This document shows, in pieces, positions 1-6,768 of a stretch of 8,978 nucleotides of DNA (the first letter of the stretch is position 1; each line of letters opens with the position of its first letter). The translations under genes were made by a program, and so were the position numbers. The notes under the pieces are model-generated. The model did not search any database, was not told where the DNA came from, and was given only the letters and a program-made list of their open reading frames with translations. Source of the stretch: Shewanella sp. VB17. Lineage in GTDB: Bacteria; Pseudomonadota; Gammaproteobacteria; Enterobacterales; Shewanellaceae. The stretch covers positions 1 through 8,978 of the forward strand of contig NZ_JABRVS010000002.1 in NCBI RefSeq assembly GCF_013248905.1, given 5' to 3'.

Positions 1-149
1 TCCGCAGTGGTGGTGATTCGATAATCAGTATTCAGCTGGTATCTAAACTACGTCAAGCAGGCTTTAGCTTGCAGGTTAAGGTGATTTTTGATGCACCTAC
101 GGTGGCGCAATTGGCATCTGCATTAGAAAAAAGAAGCCTCAGCGGTTGA
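1..149 (+). CDS. NRPS carrier (T/PCP) domain, C-terminal part, 5' truncated, ends at frameshift
   Basis: Reading from position 3 gives RSGGDSIISIQLVSKLRQAG followed by helix residues and VIFDAPTVAQLASALEK. This is the second half of a peptidyl carrier domain. GGDS holds the serine (codon TCG, 18-20) that receives the 4'-phosphopantetheine arm carrying the growing peptide. The GGDSI form, rather than GGHSL, is typical of carrier domains that precede an E domain, which fits the next domain here. The frame runs into TGA at 147-149 because the A6 run at 127-132 has one base too many. With five A the reading continues as KEASAVEIVAEQ into the E domain. The N-terminal half lies outside the window. 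Confidence 0.85.
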   Translation, partial: RSGGDSIISIQLVSKLRQAGFSLQVKVIFDAPTVAQLASALEKRSLSG

Positions 150-168
150 AATTGTTGCCGAGCAAGGC

Positions 169-741
169 GTGCTTGAAGGTGAGTTTGATTTATTGCCAAT
201 TCAGCAATGGTTCTTTGATGGGGTATGGGCGAGTGAGCATCACTGGAATCAAGCCTTTATGGTGCAGCTACCTCAAGGTGTGACACTGTCTGCCATCGAA
301 AGGGCGCTAGAAAGTTTAGCGGAGCAGCATGATGTCTTGCGTACTCGCTTTACCTCTTCACCATCAAGAGGTCAGCGTTATGATGCCCGCAGCACCATGG
401 CACCTTTAGTGAGTTGTGATGTCAGTGAGTTGTCAGATGATGAGTTGCATCAGCAACTAACGACTTGGCAGAGTGACTTTGCACTTGATGCAGGGCCTTT
501 ATGGCAGGCTGCAGAGCTGACAGGCTATGAAGATGGCCGCTCACGTCTTTTCTTTGCACTTCATCATTTGATTATTGATGCGGTGTCGTGGCGAATTATT
601 GCCGATGACATGCGTCTACTGCTAACAGGGCAAAGCTTACCAGAAAAAACCAGCAGTTATCGGCAATGGGTGGGTGCCATCACAGAGTATGGTAAAAAAG
701 TCGGAGAAGGACGTGGCTTACTGGCAAGGTGTCACCGCTGA
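169..741 (+). CDS. NRPS epimerization (E) domain, N-terminal half, copy 1
   Basis: Encodes the first half of an epimerization domain, which converts the carrier-bound L-aminoacyl or peptidyl residue to a D/L mix at the alpha carbon. Residues 9-16 (LPIQQWFF) match motif E1. Residues 132-141 (HHLIIDAVSW) are motif E2, with the active-site His133 and the VSW signature that separates E from C domains. The GTG at 169 is only the first start-like codon. The true frame enters from the T domain at about 133, and there is no ribosome binding site. The frame is lost at the A6 run 694-699, after which this reading gives a meaningless tail (VGEGRGLLARCHR). The domain continues in the reading frame that overlaps it from 674. 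Confidence 0.85.
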   Translation: MLEGEFDLLPIQQWFFDGVWASEHHWNQAFMVQLPQGVTLSAIERALESLAEQHDVLRTRFTSSPSRGQRYDARSTMAPLVSCDVSELSDDELHQQLTTWQSDFALDAGPLWQAAELTGYEDGRSRLFFALHHLIIDAVSWRIIADDMRLLLTGQSLPEKTSSYRQWVGAITEYGKKVGEGRGLLARCHR

Positions 742-3478
742 TATGCGGATACTCCCTGAGCTTAGTGAGCCGCAAACGCAAGGTGTGATGTTATCTCATG
801 AGTTAACCGAGACTTTATTGCGCGAGGCCAATAGCGGTTATCACACTGAGATTAATGACTTGTTGTTAAGTGCGCTAACGATTGCCCTACAAAGTACCTT
901 TGGAGAGTCGGTTAATCATATCGTACTGGAGGGGCATGGACGTGAGTCGATTGATGAGACCTTAGATGTATCACAAACAGTGGGTTGGTTTACCAGTATG
1001 TACCCGGTGAAGCTTGATGCTTATGAAACGGCTGCAGAGACCATCATTCACACTAAGGAAATGCTCAGGGCAATACCCGATAAGGGGCTTGGTTATGGTG
1101 CTTTGCGTCAGGTTGGGCGTGTTGCAGGTCAATTACCTGAAGTGAGCTTTAACTATTTAGGCCAATTAGGTGAAAGCAGTGTTAGCGGAGCTGAGCTGGA
1201 TTGGAGCTTGGTATCAACAGATGTGGGTGTACAAGTCTCGTTCGATAACGAGGATGATTTAGCGCTTAATATCAATGGTGCAGTACAGCAAGGGGTGTTG
1301 GGCTTTAGTATTATTTCACGTTTATCACAGGGGCAAACGGCATTATTTGTTGCTGATTTTGAAGCGGCGCTGACAATGGTGATTAACACTGCTAAACAGC
1401 AAGCTCAATTAGGCGGACTTAAGACACCGAGTGATTACGGGCTCGATAAATTCTCCGTTTCAGAACTTTATCGCTTACAAGGCCAATATGACATAGAAGC
1501 TATTTACCCTGCCACGAGCTTGCAGCAAGGGTTTATCTATCATCACATTAGTCAGCCTGATGATGATGCTTATCGTGTACAGATGTTATTTGATTATCAA
1601 CGTGCATTAGACCTTGATAACTATCAAGAGGCGTGGCGCTTAGCATCGATACGTTTCCCAATCCTTCGCACAGCTTTTGATTGGCAAGGAGAGATGCTGC
1701 AGGTGACAACCCGTGGTGCGAGTATTAATAAAGATAATTTCACTGTTAAAGATATTAGCCATTTATCGCTTGAGGCGCGTGAGCAAGTCATCATTGAGAT
1801 ACAGCAAGAAGATAGGGCTGTTGGTTTTGATTTAACTCAGCCGGGGTTAGTCCGTTTTACGATTATTAAGCAAGCGGATGACTTGTTTACGGTATTAAAA
1901 AGTGAGCATCACAGCATTATTGATGGCTGGAGTGTGCCTGTGTTGATGGATACGGTGCATGGTTATTACAATCAGTTAATGGCAGGTGAGGCGCCGCGTA
2001 TCGAGGTGGACAAGGCGTATTTGGCTGCGCAAGAATATTATCGTCATACTCAAGCTGACACTGATATGTATTGGTCAGAGGTGAAGGCGCAATATCAAGG
2101 CGCGAATGATTTATCTAACCTGCTCACTCATAAGGTGGACTTATCTCAGGTTAAGGCTGTGGATGAGCCGGCAGGGCAAGCATTTAAGGTGGAAGGTCAA
2201 GCCTACAAGCAATTGACCACGATGTGTAAAGCGCAAGGGGTGACCTTAAATGTTGCTTTGCAGTTTGCTTGGCATAAGTTACTGCAAACCTACAGTGGTG
2301 ATAGTCAAACAATCGTGGGGACCACGGTATCGGGTCGAGATGTGCCGGTTGAAGGGATTGAGTCAAGCGTTGGGCTGTATATTAATACCTTGCCATTGAT
2401 GGTTGATTGGGAGCAAGCCGAGTTAACGGTTGGCGCTAGCTTAAAAGCGATTCAAAAAGATATTGCGGCGTTGAACAGTCACAGTGCAGTGTCGCTAGCG
2501 AGTCTGCAACAAGACGGTGAGCGATTGTTCCATAGCTTGTTTGTGTTTGAAAACTATCCGCTGTCGGAGGTGGATGAGCTTAATACTGGGATTGAATCTA
2601 ATTTAGCTTTCCGTGATGCGGTAGAGAAAGTGGATTATCCGCTGTCGGTGATAGCTTTTGAGGAAGGGGATAGCTTAACGGTTAACCTTGGATTTAGTGA
2701 AGCTTGGTTGAGCATCCAGGATGCCACACGTCTGCTTAATCAGCTTGAGTGTATCTTAAGCTCAATCGCCGCCAAGCCCGCGCAGTTATGTCAGTCATTA
2801 TCTTTTATCAGTGAGGATGAACGCAATACCTTGCTGCACAGCTTTAACGACACTGAGGCGCCATATCCAAGCGATAAAACCTTGCATCAGTTGTTTGATG
2901 AGCAGGTGTCGAAAACACCGGATAACATTGCTTTAGTGTTTGAAGACAAGCAGCTCACCTATGCTGAATTAAATGAAAGAGCCAATCAATTAGCCCACAG
3001 CATCCGTCAGACACACCTCGATATCTGTGGTCACGAGCTTAAGGCCGATACCTTAATTCCACTGTATTTGGACAGAAGTCTGGAGATGGTGATTAGTATT
3101 TTAGCGGTGCTGAAAGCGGGTGGTGCGTATGTGCCTATTTCGCCGGAGTACCCAGCAGAGCGAACTCAGTTCATCTTAACCGATACCGATGCCAAGATGG
3201 TGGTGACGCAGTCACAATATCTTGAGACGCTAACTGCTCTGGGTGATGATATGAGTTTGTTGTCAGCAGACTTGTCTTCGAGTTATGAAAGTATGCCAAC
3301 CCAAAGACCAAACCTAGTCAGCACAGCTAACGATTTGGCCTATGTGATTTACACCTCTGGGACGACGGGGAAACCAAAGGGGGTGATGATTGAGCATAGG
3401 GGAGTTGTGAACCTATCTCAATTTATAATTAAAACGCATGAAATATCAGCAGATACAAAAGTATTACTTTTTTTCTAA
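674..3478 (+). CDS. NRPS: E domain C-terminal half, complete C domain, A domain N-terminal part, copy 1
   Basis: This is the longest open stretch (934 codons). Residues about 9-245 finish the E domain: EGHGRE (86-91, motif E4, with the conserved Glu), VGWFTSMYP (103-111, E5), PDKGLGYG (135-142, E6), VSFNYLG (157-163, E7). Residues 278-705 form a full condensation domain: YPATSLQQGF (C1), RFPILRTAF (C2), HHSIIDG (412-418, C3, catalytic His413), VGLYINTLPL (C5), LFVFENYP (C6). The FENYP form and the position after E suggest a DCL-type domain that accepts a D-residue donor. From residue 716 an adenylation domain starts: LTYAELNERANQLA, LKAGGAYVPISPEYP (A2), YTSGTTGKPKG (893-903, A3, the phosphate-binding loop). 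The ATG at 674 is not a true start; the real frame joins at about 700. The frame ends at 3476-3478 because of the T7 run 3468-3474. Confidence 0.93.
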   Translation: MPSQSMVKKSEKDVAYWQGVTADMRILPELSEPQTQGVMLSHELTETLLREANSGYHTEINDLLLSALTIALQSTFGESVNHIVLEGHGRESIDETLDVSQTVGWFTSMYPVKLDAYETAAETIIHTKEMLRAIPDKGLGYGALRQVGRVAGQLPEVSFNYLGQLGESSVSGAELDWSLVSTDVGVQVSFDNEDDLALNINGAVQQGVLGFSIISRLSQGQTALFVADFEAALTMVINTAKQQAQLGGLKTPSDYGLDKFSVSELYRLQGQYDIEAIYPATSLQQGFIYHHISQPDDDAYRVQMLFDYQRALDLDNYQEAWRLASIRFPILRTAFDWQGEMLQVTTRGASINKDNFTVKDISHLSLEAREQVIIEIQQEDRAVGFDLTQPGLVRFTIIKQADDLFTVLKSEHHSIIDGWSVPVLMDTVHGYYNQLMAGEAPRIEVDKAYLAAQEYYRHTQADTDMYWSEVKAQYQGANDLSNLLTHKVDLSQVKAVDEPAGQAFKVEGQAYKQLTTMCKAQGVTLNVALQFAWHKLLQTYSGDSQTIVGTTVSGRDVPVEGIESSVGLYINTLPLMVDWEQAELTVGASLKAIQKDIAALNSHSAVSLASLQQDGERLFHSLFVFENYPLSEVDELNTGIESNLAFRDAVEKVDYPLSVIAFEEGDSLTVNLGFSEAWLSIQDATRLLNQLECILSSIAAKPAQLCQSLSFISEDERNTLLHSFNDTEAPYPSDKTLHQLFDEQVSKTPDNIALVFEDKQLTYAELNERANQLAHSIRQTHLDICGHELKADTLIPLYLDRSLEMVISILAVLKAGGAYVPISPEYPAERTQFILTDTDAKMVVTQSQYLETLTALGDDMSLLSADLSSSYESMPTQRPNLVSTANDLAYVIYTSGTTGKPKGVMIEHRGVVNLSQFIIKTHEISADTKVLLFF

Positions 3479-3870
3479 TTATGTTTTTGATGCGTCGGTT
3501 TATGAACTTTTTCCATGTTTATTTTCAGGGGCTTCGTTACATATAGTGCTTAAGCATGCTCAAAAAAATCCTGAAATTTTATTGAAAATGATCAACGAGT
3601 ATCAGATCGATAAGGCCTTTATCCCTACAGTTATTGTTAATCATATGGCGAAAGAGCTGAAAGATTCTAGCTTGCAGGTGCTGCATACGGGAGGGGATGT
3701 GTTAAACGCATTAGCTTGCTTGCCTGCTAAGGTGACATTTAATCAATATGGCCCAACAGAAGGAACTGTATGCGTGACGCAGAACTTACTTAAAGATTTC
3801 AATGATATTCAAATAGGAAAAGCAATAGATAATACACTGCTATATGTTTTAAATACTAGCTTGCAACCTG
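3410..3870 (+). other. AT-rich block within A domain, copy 1 (possible recombined subdomain)
   Basis: Hand counts of 60-base lines give about 20% G+C at 3421-3480, 37% at 3481-3540, 28% at 3541-3600 and 27% at 3781-3840, against about 52% at 4261-4320. Codon choice also changes (ATA, AAA, AAT and TTT become common). The block starts just after motif A3 and includes A4, the first pocket residues and A5, and ends before A6. The middle (3661-3720) is near 48%, so the block is uneven. Confidence 0.6.
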
Positions 3871-4514
3871 TTGCTCTTGGGGGGGCTGGTGAGCTTTACA
3901 TCGGTGGCGCAGGTTTGGCGCGCGGGTATCTTAATCGCCCAGACTTAACAGCGGCGAGCTTTATTAAAAACCCGTTTGCCACGGCTGAAGACATCGAAAA
4001 AGGGTATACGCGTTTATACAAAACGGGTGATTTGGTACGTTACTTAGCCGATGGTCATTTGGAGTATTTAGGCCGTAACGATAGCCAGGTCAAGATCCGT
4101 GGTTACCGGATTGAGCTAGGTGAAATTGAAACGGCGTTATCACTCCTCGATAGCGTGAAGCAAGCTGTGGTGATAGACCGTGAACGTGATGGGGCTAAAT
4201 ACTTAGCGGCGTATGTGATGTTAACAAAGGGTCATGTTTTGGACATTGATAGCGTCATGGCGTCTCTGGCTCAAAGCTTACCCGAATACATGGTGCCGGC
4301 GACGTTCACAGATATTGATGCTGTTCCATTAACGATTAACGGTAAGCTAGACAGGCGGGCTTTACCTGAGCCGACTTGGGTTAATAGGGACAATTACACT
4401 GCACCCCGCAATGAGCTTGAGACTCGGCTGTGTGAGATTTGGCAGTCGGTGTTGGGTCTTGAGCGAGTGGGGATACACGATAACTTTCTTTCCGCAGTGG
4501 TGGTGATTCGATAA
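3438..4514 (+). CDS. NRPS: A domain C-terminal part and start of T domain, copy 1
   Basis: Continues the A domain that selects and adenylates the amino acid. True coding starts at about 3475, after the T7 run; the first ~11 residues are out of frame. Motifs: FDASVYELF (17-25, A4), NQYGPTEGT (102-110, A5), GELYIGGAGLARGY (A6), YKTGDLV (194-200, A7, Asp198), GRNDSQVKIRGYRIELGEIE (A8), LPEYMVP (A9), NGKLDRRALP (301-310, A10, Lys303). Aligned by eye to GrsA, the pocket residues read D18 A19 Y22 F61 H83 G85 Q103 V111 C112 K303. I do not recognise this code well enough to name a substrate. A carrier domain begins at about 325 (NELETRLCEIWQSVLG, VGIHDNF) and loses frame before its GGDS core, giving a false end SAVVVIR. 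Confidence 0.93.
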   Translation: MKYQQIQKYYFFSNYVFDASVYELFPCLFSGASLHIVLKHAQKNPEILLKMINEYQIDKAFIPTVIVNHMAKELKDSSLQVLHTGGDVLNALACLPAKVTFNQYGPTEGTVCVTQNLLKDFNDIQIGKAIDNTLLYVLNTSLQPVALGGAGELYIGGAGLARGYLNRPDLTAASFIKNPFATAEDIEKGYTRLYKTGDLVRYLADGHLEYLGRNDSQVKIRGYRIELGEIETALSLLDSVKQAVVIDRERDGAKYLAAYVMLTKGHVLDIDSVMASLAQSLPEYMVPATFTDIDAVPLTINGKLDRRALPEPTWVNRDNYTAPRNELETRLCEIWQSVLGLERVGIHDNFLSAVVVIR

Positions 4515-4639
4515 TCAGTATTCAGCTGGTATCTAAACTACGTCAAGCAGGCTTTAGCTTGCAGGTTAAGGTGATTTTTGATGCACCTACGGTGGCGCAA
4601 TTGGCATCTGCATTAGAAAAAAGAAGCCTCAGCGGTTGA
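4491..4639 (+). CDS. NRPS carrier (T/PCP) domain core and C-terminal part, internal copy
   Basis: Together with the N-terminal helix coded at about 4395-4486 this makes the only complete carrier domain in the window. Read from 4493 it gives RSGGDS with the phosphopantetheine serine codon at 4508-4510, then the same helices as at 3-146. The preceding stretch from 4485 (tttctttccgc) holds two bases more than the expected coding for FFR, so the N-terminal half (frame of 3438) and this half are in different frames. A second break, A6 at 4617-4622, ends the frame in TGA at 4637-4639. In an intact protein this domain would shuttle the amino acid between the upstream A domain, its C domain and the following E domain. 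Confidence 0.85.
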
Positions 4640-4658
4640 AATTGTTGCCGAGCAAGGC

Positions 4659-5231
4659 GTGCTTGAAGGTGAGTTTGATTTATTGCCAATTCAGCAATGG
4701 TTCTTTGATGGGGTATGGGCGAGTGAGCATCACTGGAATCAAGCCTTTATGGTGCAGCTACCTCAAGGTGTGACACTGTCTGCCATCGAAAGGGCGCTAG
4801 AAAGTTTAGCGGAGCAGCATGATGTCTTGCGTACTCGCTTTACCTCTTCACCATCAAGAGGTCAGCGTTATGATGCCCGCAGCACCATGGCACCTTTAGT
4901 GAGTTGTGATGTCAGTGAGTTGTCAGATGATGAGTTGCATCAGCAACTAACGACTTGGCAGAGTGACTTTGCACTTGATGCAGGGCCTTTATGGCAGGCT
5001 GCAGAGCTGACAGGCTATGAAGATGGCCGCTCACGTCTTTTCTTTGCACTTCATCATTTGATTATTGATGCGGTGTCGTGGCGAATTATTGCCGATGACA
5101 TGCGTCTACTGCTAACAGGGCAAAGCTTACCAGAAAAAACCAGCAGTTATCGGCAATGGGTGGGTGCCATCACAGAGTATGGTAAAAAAGTCGGAGAAGG
5201 ACGTGGCTTACTGGCAAGGTGTCACCGCTGA
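4659..5231 (+). CDS. NRPS epimerization (E) domain, N-terminal half, copy 2
   Basis: The 190 codons give the same protein as 169-741, with E1 (LPIQQWFF, residues 9-16) and E2 (HHLIIDAVSW, 132-141). It would epimerize the residue loaded by the A domain at 2810-4370, completing a C-A-T-E module. Real coding enters from the carrier domain at about 4623. The GTG at 4659 has no ribosome binding site and is not a real start. Frame is lost at A6, 5184-5189, exactly as in copy 1. Confidence 0.85.
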   Translation: MLEGEFDLLPIQQWFFDGVWASEHHWNQAFMVQLPQGVTLSAIERALESLAEQHDVLRTRFTSSPSRGQRYDARSTMAPLVSCDVSELSDDELHQQLTTWQSDFALDAGPLWQAAELTGYEDGRSRLFFALHHLIIDAVSWRIIADDMRLLLTGQSLPEKTSSYRQWVGAITEYGKKVGEGRGLLARCHR

Positions 5232-6768
5232 TATGCGGATACTCCCTGAGCTTAGTGAGCCGCAAACGCAAGGTGTGATGTTATCTCATGAGTTAACCGA
5301 GACTTTATTGCGCGAGGCCAATAGCGGTTATCACACTGAGATTAATGACTTGTTGTTAAGTGCGCTAACGATTGCCCTACAAAGTACCTTTGGAGAGTCG
5401 GTTAATCATATCGTACTGGAGGGGCATGGACGTGAGTCGATTGATGAGACCTTAGATGTATCACAAACAGTGGGTTGGTTTACCAGTATGTACCCGGTGA
5501 AGCTTGATGCTTATGAAACGGCTGCAGAGACCATCATTCACACTAAGGAAATGCTCAGGGCAATACCCGATAAGGGGCTTGGTTATGGTGCTTTGCGTCA
5601 GGTTGGGCGTGTTGCAGGTCAATTACCTGAAGTGAGCTTTAACTATTTAGGCCAATTAGGTGAAAGCAGTGTTAGCGGAGCTGAGCTGGATTGGAGCTTG
5701 GTATCAACAGATGTGGGTGTACAAGTCTCGTTCGATAACGAGGATGATTTAGCGCTTAATATCAATGGTGCAGTACAGCAAGGGGTGTTGGGCTTTAGTA
5801 TTATTTCACGTTTATCACAGGGGCAAACGGCATTATTTGTTGCTGATTTTGAAGCGGCGCTGACAATGGTGATTAACACTGCTAAACAGCAAGCTCAATT
5901 AGGCGGACTTAAGACACCGAGTGATTACGGGCTCGATAAATTCTCCGTTTCAGAACTTTATCGCTTACAAGGCCAATATGACATAGAAGCTATTTACCCT
6001 GCCACGAGCTTGCAGCAAGGGTTTATCTATCATCACATTAGTCAGCCTGATGATGATGCTTATCGTGTACAGATGTTATTTGATTATCAACGTGCATTAG
6101 ACCTTGATAACTATCAAGAGGCGTGGCGCTTAGCATCGATACGTTTCCCAATCCTTCGCACAGCTTTTGATTGGCAAGGAGAGATGCTGCAGGTGACAAC
6201 CCGTGGTGCGAGTATTAATAAAGATAATTTCACTGTTAAAGATATTAGCCATTTATCGCTTGAGGCGCGTGAACAAGTCATCATTGAGATACAGCAAGAA
6301 GATAGGGCTGTTGGTTTTGATTTAACTCAGCCGGGGTTAGTCCGTTTTACGATTATTAAGCAAGCGGATGACTTGTTTACGGTATTAAAAAGTGAGCATC
6401 ACAGCATTATTGATGGCTGGAGTGTGCCTGTGTTGATGGATACGGTGCATGGTTATTACAATCAGTTAATGGCAGGTGAGGCGCCGCGTATCGAGGTGGA
6501 CAAGGCGTATTTGGCTGCGCAAGAATATTATCGTCATACTCAAGCTGACACTGATATGTATTGGTCAGAGGTGAAGGCGCAATATCAAGGCGCGAATGAT
6601 TTATCTAACCTGCTCACTCATAAGGTGGACTTATCTCAGGTTAAGGCTGTGGATGAGCCGGCAGGGCAAGCATTTAAGGTGGAAGGTCAAGCCTACAAGC
6701 AATTGACCACGATGTGTAAAGCGCAAAGGGGTGACCTTAAATGTTGCTTTGCAGTTTGCTTGGCATAA
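5164..6768 (+). CDS. NRPS: E domain C-terminal half and C domain N-terminal part, copy 2
   Basis: Protein is identical to the first 521 residues of the 674-3478 frame. It carries motifs E4 to E7 (EGHGRE, VGWFTSMYP, PDKGLGYG, FNYLG) and the N-terminal lobe of the condensation domain, including C1, C2 and the catalytic HHSIIDG (412-418). This C domain would join the D-residue from the upstream module to the amino acid activated by the A domain that starts at about 7300. Unlike copy 1, the frame breaks inside the C domain: copy 2 has A3 at 6725-6727 where copy 1 has A2 at 2235-2236. The tail RGDLKCCFAVCLA is out of frame. The ATG at 5164 is not a true start. Confidence 0.9.
   Translation: MPSQSMVKKSEKDVAYWQGVTADMRILPELSEPQTQGVMLSHELTETLLREANSGYHTEINDLLLSALTIALQSTFGESVNHIVLEGHGRESIDETLDVSQTVGWFTSMYPVKLDAYETAAETIIHTKEMLRAIPDKGLGYGALRQVGRVAGQLPEVSFNYLGQLGESSVSGAELDWSLVSTDVGVQVSFDNEDDLALNINGAVQQGVLGFSIISRLSQGQTALFVADFEAALTMVINTAKQQAQLGGLKTPSDYGLDKFSVSELYRLQGQYDIEAIYPATSLQQGFIYHHISQPDDDAYRVQMLFDYQRALDLDNYQEAWRLASIRFPILRTAFDWQGEMLQVTTRGASINKDNFTVKDISHLSLEAREQVIIEIQQEDRAVGFDLTQPGLVRFTIIKQADDLFTVLKSEHHSIIDGWSVPVLMDTVHGYYNQLMAGEAPRIEVDKAYLAAQEYYRHTQADTDMYWSEVKAQYQGANDLSNLLTHKVDLSQVKAVDEPAGQAFKVEGQAYKQLTTMCKAQRGDLKCCFAVCLA

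Larger units (their letters stand above)
1..4490 (+). repeat. Tandem repeat unit, copy 1 (one T-E-C-A-T module length)
   Basis: The sequence starting at position 1 (tccgcagtggtggtgattcg) recurs at 4491, and the two copies then match almost base for base to the window end. Compared by eye, I found four substitutions (1783/6273 G to A, 2365/6856 A to C, 3309/7800 C to T, 4337/8829 T to C) and two single-base insertions in copy 2. That is about 99.9% identity. The unit limits are set by where the window begins, so they are not the real duplication breakpoints. Confidence 0.97.

Noticed and set aside
694..700. A AAA AAG heptamers (also 127-133) as programmed -1 ribosomal frameshift sites
   Set aside because: The frame change needed is +1 (skipping a base), not -1, and at 127-133 the heptamer is not in the phase of the incoming frame. 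Many such sites in one gene would also be implausible.
674..742. Separate short NRPS genes with overlapping starts (translational coupling)
   Set aside because: The overlaps fall inside domains (within E, C and A), not at domain borders. The start-like codons at 169, 674, 3438 and 6731 lack ribosome binding sites and give out-of-frame or mid-domain N-termini.
1153..1389. Reverse-strand open frame of 78 codons (and its twin at 5643-5879)
   Set aside because: It lies antisense to the E domain, whose frame has clear motifs on the + strand. No recognisable protein features or ribosome binding site; it is a shadow frame.
2184..2366. Reverse-strand open frame of 60 codons
   Set aside because: Antisense to the conserved C domain. 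It is not kept as an open frame in copy 2 once a single base is added, and it has no features of its own.
4470..4515. Insertion sequence or transposon as cause of the duplication
   Set aside because: There are no inverted repeats, target-site duplications or transposase. The repeat phase is set only by the window start, and NRPS sequence runs through the junction.
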